A stretch of 64,000 nucleotides of DNA from Melanocharis versteri (lineage: Eukaryota > Chordata > Aves > Passeriformes > Melanocharitidae). The position numbers were made by a program, and so were the translations under genes. Shown in pieces: positions 39,359 through 50,662 of the stretch (position 1 is its first letter; the number at the start of each line of letters is the position of its first letter). Below the pieces are notes generated by a model, which saw only the letters and a list, made by a program, of their open reading frames with translations, had not been told where the DNA came from and made no database searches. The stretch covers positions 166,687-230,686 of the forward strand of contig VZTG01008989.1 in assembly GCA_013397845.1 (NCBI GenBank). Direction: 5' to 3'.

Positions 39359-39509
39359 NNNNNNNNNNNNNNNNNNNNNNNNNNNNNNNNNNNNNNNNNN
39401 NNNNNNNNNNNNNNNNNNNNNNNNNNNNNNNNNNNNNNNNNNNNNNNNNNNNNNNNNNNNNNNNNNNNNNNNNNNNNNNNNNNNNNNNNNNNNNNNNNNN
39501 NNNNNNNNN
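39359..39509. other. Assembly gap (151 N) inside DACT2 exon 1
   Basis: A run of undetermined bases flanked by extremely GC-rich sequence. It removes the 5' part of exon 1, including the expected start codon. One isolated N lies at 39166. Long open frames that cross the run on both strands are artefacts of the undetermined bases plus high GC. Confidence 0.99.
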
Positions 39510-42500
39510 GGGCCCCCGGCCAGGGCGGGGGGGCGGCGGGGAGGATGCGGGCCTGCTCCTGCCCCGGGCCGTGCCTACGCTGAGCCGCCCTCGCCCCGCT
39601 CCGCCGCTGGCACCGGAGCGAGTGAAGCGGGGCCGCGGCGGCTCCTGCGGTTTTGGAGGAGAGGTGGGGACGGGGGAGGGAGAGAGGGAGGGCGGAAGCG
39701 AAGGGAAGAGGCTGCGGCTCGAGGCAGTGCCGGGGCCACCTCTCGGGTGGATACGCGGGGAGAGGAGCCAGTGCCCAGCGCTCCCTCCGCCCCGCGCGGG
39801 GGCGGCTCCCGCCTGCCCCATCCCTGTCCCTGCCTCTGCCCGGGGGGCTGCCCTCGCCTCATCCCCCGCCCCAGCAGCGAAGAGGGATGGGGCGCCCGCC
39901 CTCTCCCGGCAGAGACAGAGACTGGCGAAACAGCGCATAGTGCCGGGGTGGGAGCGCCCGTCCCGGCCGGGAGCGAGCCCCGGGGTGGTGCGGAGAGCGG
40001 AGCCCAGGCGGTTGTCCTGCTGCAGCCGCGTGCAGATTAAAGCGATGCGAGGGTATGGTGGGAGAGCGCTTGCGGGTATAACAACGCTTCCCTCGCAAGA
40101 GCGTGGCGCTTGTGACTCTATCCCTTCCCCTCCTGGCCGGTGGTGCCTCCTGCCAGGCACAGGCACAGCACTGGCACTCCTCATCTTGCTCTCCAGAAAC
40201 CGACCCAACTGGGATCTTACTGCGCAAGTTCGCTGTCCTGCACTGAAGTGTTGATTCTCACTTTGGAAGCAGAGTCCTGTCTTGTGAGGTCGAGGTGTAG
40301 CTCACTCCCCGCTAAAGTCATTTGAAGGGCTCAGGATGTGCTTTGAATGGGACATAAACACACAGTTGGTCATGGAAATTCAAGACTGTGGTGCTGTTGC
40401 TACCAAGAAATGCCAGCATTTAAAGCTCCCAAGACAGGCAGCTGCAGCTTCTTCAGAGGTAATTGGTTAGCAGGCAGCAAAGCATAGTCTGTAGTGATAC
40501 AGTAGGGGAGAAGGAGCCCTGATAGCATGAGTCTGATGAACACAGTAGAGACTATGCTACGGCAGACATAATTTTTCTGCTGCCTACACAGAAATAGGAA
40601 GCATCTACATATCCCAAGATCACTGTGTGCCACACTTGGTTGACGTAATGTCAGGAAAGGTGTATTATTCTCCATGAAGCAGAGATCACATGCAAAGCCC
40701 ATCTGTCCATGGTTATCCTCTGTTCAATCTGTGGCATATCTTTAAAAGCTAGCACACTTTAATTTGAATGCTACTTGTCTTTGTGCTGGGATATGAGTTG
40801 GGTGAGTGGGAACCAGTTGCTCTGTCATCTGTTCTTCAAGTAGTCTCTTCTCAACACCACGTGTGGGTGGCTGTGTCCATCACTGAGACTGCAGCCAGCT
40901 TATCTTTTCCTGTACCAGTCTCTAGCTTTACGAATGTTGGAAGTACTAGAGCAATGCCAAATCCACCTCCTGCTGGGGGCAGAGGGGTAAATTATTCGTG
41001 TGTTTGTTCACAGTCCTGTCCAACACATTATTTGATAGTCTCAGTAAGACCTAAGCCTTGCTTTCACTGTGTCACTTTCAATAGCCTTCCTGTAGCTTGA
41101 AGATTTGAGAACAATATTTATCTTGCAAAGCTGAACTATGCCAGAAGGGGTCCCGAGAGGTCCTGCTCTGATAAATTGTGTAGGAATATTGACAACTGTC
41201 TCCAGATGAAGATGGAACAAGAATGACTGGTGGCCATACAGTGCTTAGTTAAGGTATGTATGTGGTATGACTTGTATGACATCACAGTAGTCATGCTTGT
41301 TGTTGTTGTTTTGTTTTGTTTTTCTCTATAATGAATACTTTTGCTTTTCTTCCTTACCCGTTTATCTCATGGGACTCCCCTGTGCAGAACAGTGCCTCAG
41401 TACCATGATGACTGAACTATTCATCTACAAGGTGGAAAGAAAAACTGAGTTCAACACTGAGATGCTCTTGAAGGTGCTGACAAAAGACAGCGTGAAATTC
41501 TGCCACCTCTCAGATGAAGGGGGGCAAAGAACCAAACAACTATCACTGTGCGGCATGAGGCAAGAGTCTTGCAAAATGCCATTGCAGGTATGAGGAGTGA
41601 AGCATTTTTGTAAATCACTTGGCTTGGCACTTGTTAAAACAGACATACAGTGCAGTTCCTTATTTTATTCAAACCGTGTTCTAACATGACCAAATACGAG
41701 TCACCAACACAACTACCATTTAGTATATACTCGCTAGGAGAATTAGATATTATAAGGTCATACATTTTTCTTTTTTTTCCCTGTCTTTCCCTTGCAAGGA
41801 ACTGTTATCCCTTGCTCTTTGTTCTTCCTCTTCTTTCATCTTTTTATCTTTCACACATTAAATCCCAAATGGGCTATATCACAGCAGTATCTTTATTCTA
41901 ATCAGCTTCCTTATTATCTCCTCTGTTATACTGATTACTTTCTTCTGTAGAACCCTTATGATTTCACTTAATCTTTTCAGAATACTGAACAAATACCTTG
42001 TGTTATCTGATTTTTGTTATCATCCCCAGATTTAAAACCATGTGATTATATGGGGGAAGTGTAGTGGTAAAAGTGAAAGTTTCATAGTGGGGACTTAGAA
42101 AATTTCTGCTATTCTTAATTACTTACAGAGAAGAATGTTCAATATTCATACTCTGTAAAGTTTCACTAGACTTTAAGAATTATTTGAAAAAAGATAGCAG
42201 TCTAAAGGTAACACCTTATTTTGCTGCCTAGCTTTAGCACACTGAATCCAAATTCTTAAACATTGCTTGCACTTTTCAGGAACCAAAAGGTTTGACTTTT
42301 CATTTCCTTTACTTTAATTCCATTAATTTCAGAAACATTGCTCTTGATTGATGTAAGAGTTGGAGTAAGATTTCTGTTTTCCACCTACAGATCCTGAGGT
42401 AAAAGAAATTTTACGAAAAAGCTGTAGTGAAGGAATGATACGGTTACAAAATCAGACACCAAAACAGTAGGAAATAAAGCAATTTTTCTACATAATCTTA

Positions 42501-42718
42501 TTTAAGTTCTTATTAGTATGATACTATTACACACTGTTGTTCCATGGGTCTATTCCTCAACAAGTGTATGGAACGAAAGATACTACTCTATGTTCTTTGT
42601 CTTCATGCTCCAACCTATGCCTTATTTACTGCAGATCATTTAAGCTATGCTTTGCAAATAGAATTTTTTGTGTTTTAAAACTATACTCAGCATTCTAGCT
42701 ATTAAGTGCCTTACAGTA

Positions 42719-42736
42719 TGAATGAATGAATGAATG
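42719..42736. repeat. (TGAA)4 microsatellite
   Basis: Four tandem TGAA units followed by TG. Short and simple. Confidence 0.85.
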
Positions 42737-43107
42737 GTGTCTTTACAACATCCCAAAAGGTAGAAAGCTGCTTTTGTTTAATAAGGGAAGACCTGGGGCA
42801 CTGAGTTTCATTACAGAAATGCTCGTTCATTTTGGGTGCCCACTGGAGATGCCTTTGGCCTTCTTTTTCAGCGTACTTAGTATTATACAGTTAACATATA
42901 TCCATTTTATTGTTCCAAACAGAGTTCCCTTTAACTTCATTTCCAGTTCTGACCACTCAGCACTTTGGTAAAGTGAGTACCGGGCATTCTAATTTGAATC
43001 CCTAGAAAAATGAGGAATACAATTAGTGCTCCTCATATGGAGACAGCTTGGGTGTGCCTGCACCTGTGGTAGAGACATGCCCTCAGAGCCTCATAAACTA
43101 CCAGAAA

Positions 43108-43215
43108 GGAGGCAGGTGTTATTTACCCTCTTTGGCAGATGGAGATGTACAAAGAGGTTAACCCTTGTACACAGGATCAAACAGGAAATCTATGGTAGGA
43201 ATTGAAACTGAAGCC
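43108..43215 (+). repeat. MIR-like SINE fragment
   Basis: The order 'TTATTTACCCTCTTTGGCAG', 'ATGGAGATGTACAAAGAGGT', 'TAACCCTTGTACACAGGATC' and 'TGGTAGGAATTGAAAC' follows the MIR core and 3' region (attttacagatgagg / agaggttaa / cacacagg / ggatttgaacc). Diverged, but consistent across about 100 bases. Confidence 0.6.
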
Positions 43216-44563
43216 AGATAATTCATGTGGCCGCAGAAATTACTTTCCTCCCTGTTTTGTGGATGCATATTAGCCAGTTTGTGTGGGACTAATGTTAGGG
43301 AAAGGACAATATTTATTGACTTCCAGATGTGTTTAGAAGAAAAGCAGTTGAATGTTTGCTTTGGATGAAGTCCAAAGTACACAAAATACTTTGGTGTACC
43401 ACACAACTTCAAGACCTAAACTGCAGTTTGCTTCCCATGTTTGCTTATGTTTTGTTGTGAAAAATAATTCAGAGGGTGTTTTTAGTAACATTTCCTTATA
43501 TAGGGATATAAAGTCTCCCTGCATAGGCTTCATTCCCTGTATTTCAGTTGTGGTTTTGGACTGTATTGACATTGGCATGTGTGACAGTAGGTGAGGATGA
43601 ATCTATTTGTTTAGGACTGTTTCTTGACATGACAAACTCAGTGCATGCACCAGCATCCTAACTTTGCTAGCCAGCCTCTCTGTCCTCTTTTCGTCCTGTT
43701 GTTCTGCTCTACTAGAGTTTTGTCATTGGTCCTGCAAGGGATCTCACCCCCTTTTTTAAGGGGGTCTTCTGAGCTGTTGACATCTGGTGGATATTTAGAA
43801 GGTTAGTTGGAGGATGCAGAACAGTCACATTTGGATTGAGCCAAGTCTAACACAAGCCATTATCTTACTCAAGATAAGGCAAAGTGTGTTTTTTGTACCT
43901 GTCACTCTGGTTAATTGTATGCCCAAGACATGTACTGAGCATATCCTTTTATGTAAAAAGACTGAGGCACTGCTTAGCAGTACAGGGTTCTGCTAAAATG
44001 TGGGTTGGAGCCTTCTGCCAGTTTTTGGAAATGTTAAATTCAATCATTAAGAATATCCTGAAAGTGTAGTAAACCCTTATGTTGCATACACAGGGTAGAG
44101 TTAGTTCTGTGCCTGAGAATACATTGTAGTGTGTGTGTCCCTCTGTGAGGTGACTCTAAGTAAATTGCCATCATTCAGGCATTTTGTCTAATTAGCAGAA
44201 CAGCTGCCTTTGAAAACATTCTTATGTCTTGAGGATTATTTAATTAGAAAGAAGCAAATCACTGGTGTAAATGGCTCTTTGTTGAATTCAGAGAACTTGT
44301 TTTGAATTGAAAAAATATGACTTACATGGTAAAGGATAGGGAAAAGGAAGTGAGAGTGTAGCTCTCACGGATACAGCTTCTACGACAAAACCAGATTTGA
44401 GTTGATGGAAGTCTTTAGAAGGAGGAATCTTCTAAAAACATGAGTAAAATCCTGTCTTCAGCTACAAGGGATTAAGACATGTCCATCTGTTTTTGTGCTT
44501 ATTTCTGTTTATTTTTCACGGGGTTGCAGATTGATTCTCTTGTGACACTCCCAGCAAAGTGGT

Positions 44564-44589
44564 GGGGGTTGCAGGGAAGGGAGGAGGGA
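44564..44589 (+). other. G-quadruplex candidate
   Basis: Four G runs of at least three (GGGGG, GGG, GGG, GGG) are separated by loops of five, two and four bases (TTGCA, AA, AGGA), which satisfies the usual G3+ N1-7 pattern. It sits in otherwise AT-rich intergenic DNA. Confidence 0.5.
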
Positions 44590-47500
44590 GGAGGCGTTGC
44601 TAAGGACTGTCACAAGCTTAGCATGAAACTGCTTATTCTTGTCTCTCTCCAGTTTATGCCCTCCAACTGAAATCTTTGAAGCAAAAAGTCCGTATTTTGG
44701 ACCACGTAAAAATTTGTGCTTATCCATAAATTGGTGGATAGATAGGCAAACTGGGGAGGCACATGAGCAAATGTTGCACAGATGGGGTCCTCAAGAAGCA
44801 CAGAATATGCAGGAGAATGGAAGGCATCAGAAATTCAGGTAGGCAGAAAGAGTGGGACACAGTAGCCAGAATGAGTCTGGGGACAGAATTCCAAGAGTTA
44901 AGCCAGAAAACAGGGTCAGGGGTATCAGCATTCAGAAGGAAAGGGAGATGTGGAAGCCTAATAGAAAATGGGAAGAAAAAAAAGTCTTACAATTTGGTGT
45001 GATTGTAAAGGCTTGACATCCAAATTAGCAGGGAAGAAGGTGAAGCACTAGGAAATAATTTGAACTGCAAAAGGTCAAAGTTTACAATAGATCGTAACTA
45101 GAGGTGTCTGGGGGGCCCATGGACTGGGTGTGGTTGGCCTGGGGCCAGTGCTCAGAGAGTCGCTGCACTTCCACATGTTCAGGGACACAAGGTTGGTGTA
45201 AGACTCCTTGGAAATAAAGGAAACTTTTAATTTTGGTGTCTCTAAGAATGAGATGCCAAATTTGAATGGTGGGTGCTTCTGCCACGTGATGGAGGAGTTC
45301 TAAAGGGAGGAGCTAGACCAGAAGGCTGTCCCACGGAGGAACTATCAGCACCTTGCTGCCAAGAGGTGCAACAGTCATTCCTGATCACTTCGAAACCCGT
45401 TCTCAGTTCTGAAGGAAGGAGCCAGGCTGGCTGCTTGGGCTGGGGTTCAAGCAAAGAGGAAATGGAGGCATGACAATTCTGATGTCCCTATAGCCTTGGC
45501 TTGCTTTGTCCAGCCCTCCTCTGAGGTGGCTTGTAGACTTGCACTGGATTGTGCTCACTTGGTGCTGGTTGCCCTTTTTCACCTCAGCTCCTGCTAAGAA
45601 CAGTTTGCAGGTGAATGCTTGCCACAAATCAGGCACACAAAGCCAGAACACAGTCTGCCTCGTGCTGTTGCATCAGAAGCCAAGGAAAATAATGATTGTT
45701 TCTCCACGTTGAGTGATACCTTCTTTAACACCTATGGGTCTCACTCATTGGCATAATGATGAAAATTCAGAACTGCCTACTACTCAATCCTGATACTGGT
45801 ACCTAATTGTCTCTCACAGCCTCCCTGCTCTCCGTGTTTCTTCCTACTTTCCACCTACTGCAGCTTGCATTTTTCCCCCACAAAACCTCACTTTCTTCCA
45901 GTCCTCCTGATTTCCTCTTGGCTCTGCAGCAATATTTTTCTGCCGTCATTATAATTCATAATGCTTAGCAAGTTCACATCACGCGGAGATTTAATTATAA
46001 TCTTGTTTAAAACCCTCTTCTTGATTGTTAATATTAAATGTGAATTTCATCAGTGTTGCAGTACAGTTGCAGATCCTCCTCCCAGTTTAGTTCTTGGTCT
46101 TCATTATTGCTTTTCTTTTACTTCATTGTCTTCAACAGCTTTTTAATACAGCTGATCATGTTTGCATACCCAAGCAGACACCATTTCTGTTTGTATGCCA
46201 GGTTATACCAAGTGATTTGTAATCCTTCATTCCAGGGTCTGCTCTCATTCTTACATATGCAGCTTATTTTCACTTGTGGCCTTTTCTGCTATTATTGGAC
46301 ATATTTTTGGATTGCACAGCTGACTTCTAAAAATATTTTGAATCACAGTGCTGTTTGGTTGATTTAACCATTTATCATTTTGATTTTCCTCTAGTTCAAG
46401 GGATCATAATTTTCTTCTTTCACTTGCCCAGCATCAGTAAGAAATTAATCCATCAAAGCCCCAGTTACACCAATTAGATAATTGTTGTTCCATTGCTTTT
46501 TTTTATGCTGTGCATTTCACATCAGATTCTTAACCAGCATTTACATGCGGATTTGCCTTTTCATAATTCTTTGTGTGTGTGTAATACTTTATGATATTTC
46601 TGTTTTCAAAATTCCATACTTCTCTGAAAAATAAAGCAAATCCTGTTGTGGAGATCCGAGTCTACTTCTTCGAAAAAGGAATATGTTTTCAACAGAAACA
46701 GTTACATGCCAATATGCAGCTCCAGAGTATAACGTATAAATCCTGCCCTACTGCAGGATTCCACAATTAACTCTGAGGCCTTATAAAGGAAGGGCACTAT
46801 CTTTTTTCCTGGACAGATGTAACTTAAAATTTAGTTAGTGCAAAAAACCCCCAAAGAGTCTTTCTGCAATGAGAACAAAACACAATGCCAGAAAAAAGAG
46901 TAAGAAAAAAGGGTCCTTTCATGGCGCTGTAACAAGCTTAGTTAAGGATGGCAGAAGTTTTCAGGACGTAAGGTTAGAGGGCCCCAAGGCACCTATTCAG
47001 CAAGATGTGTAAACACTCACCTAACTCTAAATAGGTGAGTGGTCCCACTGAAGTCAAAAGCACTATTTCTATGCTTAAACTTTGACACAGGCTTTAATAT
47101 CTTGCTGAAGTGAAGCCTGAAGACCCACTAATTTTAATCTTGCCAGATATACCTCTAATTTCTGGGTCAACAGGGCATTCAGAACCAAACATCTTCTAAT
47201 AAAAAGAGTTAACTTAAGGATATCCAGGAGAAAAAAGAAAGAAAGAGGAATTCTTCTTATGGTTTTACAGCATGCTGATTTAGCTGGTGTTCGTCTTTAT
47301 TTGCATTGGAGATCTGTGCAGGTAGTGGGGGTTAGACTGCAATGCAGAGGATGGCATGGTAATGTACTTTTATTGAGTAGCAGGCATTGAATGCATTCAG
47401 ATACTGCACCCTTAACTCCCTGGATGCTCATAGACATGCTCCTTATGCATTCTTTCACTAAAAAGCACTAAAAAGCAAGCCAAAAACATGCTGGCTTGCC

Positions 47501-49623
47501 AGGACTGTGATTTTATTGGGCATGCTTTAAAATACATTCTCTTTTCTAGGAAAGATAAAATGGGGCTGATCCAGTTTTGGCTACTGACCTGAATGGTTGG
47601 ATGTTTTTGCTTAAGTGACTTGTTTTAGGAAGTGCAGATGTGTGTTTCCCCACAGAAGCACATCAGTGCTTCACCATCTGAGATGGGAGAAGAAACCTTA
47701 TCAAATTCTTGCTACATTCTGATCATCCTAAATCCTTTTCCTTTCATTATGATGTATATATATGAAAACCCATATACTTAATCCTGTGTTTCAGTCACAG
47801 CTTTTCTCCTGTTTATAAGAAGGAGCAGATATATGCAAAACCTGCCTTGAGAGTGTGCTTTCCTGCTGAGTCTACCCTGAAAGAATTAATCACAGAGCTG
47901 CAGTTATGTCTCCATTTCCTAAAGCTGAGGCCTGTCTTGGCCCCATAGCTATGTCAGTAAGAACACCACAGCAGAGATTGCTTCAGTATTATAAACTGGC
48001 AAAATTTACTGATGTACATCACAACACTGCAGTATTGCTAAATGCATCGGTAGAGCAATGTGATATCAAACTTCCCTCATCAGTAAAGCCTTTGCTTCAT
48101 TTTGCCATGTCTAAAAAGAGCAGTGGCAAATTAAAATAGTGATATTTATTTCCTTTTCGCTTCCTTCTTTCCTGTAAAGGTTAACTAAGCGAGCTACTGA
48201 ATAAAATTGAATTACTTTACAATGATTCTTTGCTCTTAGGCATATTGCAGAAGAGCTGTGCTGGCAGGAAGATGGTGCTTATTTTCTGAGACTATATTTT
48301 CAGCATGTTATGCAACACCAGCAGGTTTGCAAAACTCCAGTTGCATATCAGTACCAGCAGTTAATGTTTTCCGTGCTTTTCCACTTGCATGTTGGGTCTG
48401 CTGAATTCATCATCGCCTTTGCAGCAGGGTGGTGATAGGGCAGTTACAAGTCATTAGCGAGCTGTGGAAAAACAAATGGAAAACCTATAAGCACGCTGAG
48501 ATGCTGACTGTGTGCTCAGCAATGGGATGGGCTAAAGCACATATTGCACATTCCAGGATGGGGAAGATGAATGGGAGATGCATAGCTGGTCTCTAATTCC
48601 TCAGCCACTGAAGCTGTGGAGTTCGTGCTTTGTTTAACATTTCTGTTCATATTTTTTTAAATGTGAATAGGCTGTGAACAAACACAGGCAAACACGCATA
48701 TACATTATCTATGGCCTGACTTTGCCACATCACCATCTTTAAAACTTACTCCTCTTCAGCAAATTTGTCAGATGCCTGTGAGGATTCCTTGTTTACATTT
48801 TTAATCGTATTTTTTTATTAGACTAATTTGATTGCAAAGTACGTTGCCATGTGAACACCTGGGAAAGACAGGGACCAGGAAATTGTAACTAGAATTTTTT
48901 ATTGAATACTGGGCTCTTAAAATCACTGTAAGTATTATAAATTAATATAAGCATCCCATGCCCAAGTAATCCTTAATCATAATTTGATTGCAAAAAGACA
49001 TATAACAGAGTTAACTGGGCATGAGAGGTTTTGGTATTGTGTGAAATACATACTACTATGTTCTCTACATACTGCCGTGTGTAACATCTTATCCCTCACC
49101 AGCGGAAACTCACATGGCCCCATTCTTTTTCCATATGTTTTTCTGATGTAAGAATGTGAACATACAAGGCCCCTTTTATTTGTCTTGCTGGATTTTTTGG
49201 CTGCAGTGATATCAGGCACTCTTCCCACCTGTGTCAGCTATAAAATAAGCATCCTGAGTCTCGCCTTCTGCTGAATATTCTTATACTCACACTCAGAGGA
49301 TATTGTGAAGGGTTTGCTCCAATGGACCGGAGTAGAGGAGCTTGCGGAATTGACAGTGGTCTGTGTCAAGAGTGTGCTGGGTTAAAGCTGCATTAAAGTT
49401 GAGACAGCAGAGAAATTCCCTAATTCCTGGAGAAGCACAAGTTATACTGGAACGTGCTTCAGTTATAGCACTACTTGAAAATTTCACATGGCAATGACTC
49501 TTTACTCCCTGCATAGAAATTATCTGTCCATTAAAGTTATTGGGACAGATCCACTTTAAGCATGCCTCAAGCATGAAAAATTAAGTTTGGTCTGAGCTTG
49601 ACCTATAGCATGTAAAACAGTCT

Positions 49624-49628
49624 CCTGG
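49624..49628. repeat. Target-site duplication, left copy (CCTGG)
   Basis: Five bases immediately before the LTR terminus, identical to 50658-50662 on the other side. Confidence 0.85.
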
Positions 49629-50657
49629 TGTGGAGGTTTGATCCTGTGGATGCCAGGTGCCCACCAAAGCTTCTCTCCCCTTCTCAGATGGACAGGGCAG
49701 AGGAAATATAATGGAAGGCTCCTAAGTTGGAATAAGGACAGGGAGAGACCACTTACCACTTACTGTCGAAACAGCCTCGAATTGAGGAAATTAATTTATT
49801 ACCAATCAAAATCAGATTAGGATAATCAGAAGTACAACAAATCTTAAAAATACCTTCCCCTCAGCCCCCCTCCTTCCCAGGCTTAACTTTATTCCTGATT
49901 CTCTATCTCATCCCCTCCAGCAGCTCAGGGAGATAGGAATGGGAGTTATGGTCAATTCGTCATATATTGTTTCTGCCACTGCTTCCTCCTCAGGGAGAGG
50001 CGTCTTTCCCGTGCTTCAGCATGGGGTGCCTCACATGGGAGACAGTCCTCTATGAACGTCTCCAAAGTATGTCTTTTCCATGGGCTGCAGTTCTTCACGA
50101 ACTGTTTCAGTGTCGGTCTTTTTATAAAGGAGGCGGTCCTTCAGACACAGGCTCCTCCACCATGGGCCCCCATGGTGTCACAAGTCCCACCAGGACCCTG
50201 CACCATTGTGAGGTTCCCACGGGGTCACAGCCTTTTTTTGGGCTCCTTCATATCCGCAGGTAGGTCTCTGCTGCCCTGTGGACCTCCATGGGCTGCAGGG
50301 GCATGGCTGCCTCAATGTGGTCTGCACCACGGGCTGCATGAGGATCTCTACTTGTGCGCCTGAAGCACCTCCTCTGCCTCCTTCTGCACTGACGTAGGTG
50401 TCTGCAGAGTTGTTTCACATGTTTTCACTCCTCTCTCCTCTGGCTGCAGGTGCATTTTTTCCTGTTCTTAAATATGTTCCTACAGAGGCATTAATTACAA
50501 TTTCTGATTGTCTCAGCCTTGGGCAGCAGTGCATCTGTCTTGGATCCGTTTGGCATTGCCTATGTCAGATACAGGGGAAAATTGAATCTTCTCAGAGAAG
50601 CCACCCGTATAGCCCCCCTCCCCAACCTCCAAAAGCTTGCCATGTAAATCCAGTACA
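49629..50657 (-). mobile_element. Solo LTR of an avian endogenous retrovirus-like element
   Basis: A 1029-base LTR on the minus strand, starting TGTACTGGATTTACATGG and ending CAAACCTCCACA, so it has TG...CA ends. The 5-bp direct repeat CCTGG flanks it on both sides (49624-49628 and 50658-50662), which marks a complete insertion. On the minus strand it has a TATA-like ATATTTAAG (50475-50467) about 185 bases in, and an AATAAA (49800-49795) about 170 bases before the end. The middle carries repeated 'GGGCTGCAG'-type units seen in a known avian LTR family. No gag, pol or env sequence adjoins it, so the internal part was lost by LTR-LTR recombination. A 5-bp duplication fits ERVL-type elements; the subfamily name is not certain. 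Confidence 0.85.
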
Positions 50658-50662
50658 CCTGG
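50658..50662. repeat. Target-site duplication, right copy (CCTGG)
   Basis: Five bases immediately after the LTR terminus, identical to 49624-49628. Confidence 0.85.

Larger units (their letters stand above)
38860..40060. promoter_or_regulatory. DACT2: CpG island spanning DACT2 exon 1 and promoter
   Basis: GC content rises sharply and CpG dinucleotides are frequent throughout, in contrast to AT-rich flanks. Exon 1 and the assembly gap lie inside. The promoter and 5' UTR of DACT2 are expected on the high-coordinate side of the gap (39510 to about 40050), read on the minus strand. No convincing TATA box is seen, as usual for CpG-island promoters. A G-run block at 39664-39693 fits a G-quadruplex pattern and may explain the nearby sequencing dropout. 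Confidence 0.8.
40061..49623. other. Gene-free region upstream of DACT2, proximal part
   Basis: No exon with a recognisable product was found on either strand. SMOC2 is a common upstream neighbour of DACT2 in vertebrates (synteny knowledge), but none of its signal peptide, follistatin-like or thyroglobulin-type sequence is visible. Named contents are a MIR-like SINE, a small tetranucleotide repeat and a G-quadruplex candidate. Confidence 0.6.

Noticed and set aside
39035..40254. Open frames of more than 300 codons on both strands across the CpG island
   Set aside because: They run through the 151 undetermined bases and consist of low-complexity Pro/Arg/Gly/Ala-rich translation expected from GC-rich DNA. 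Only the DACT2 exon 1 frame is supported by splice sites and homology.
45080..45660. GC-richer block considered as another LTR
   Set aside because: No TG...CA ends, target-site duplication or known LTR motif order could be found.
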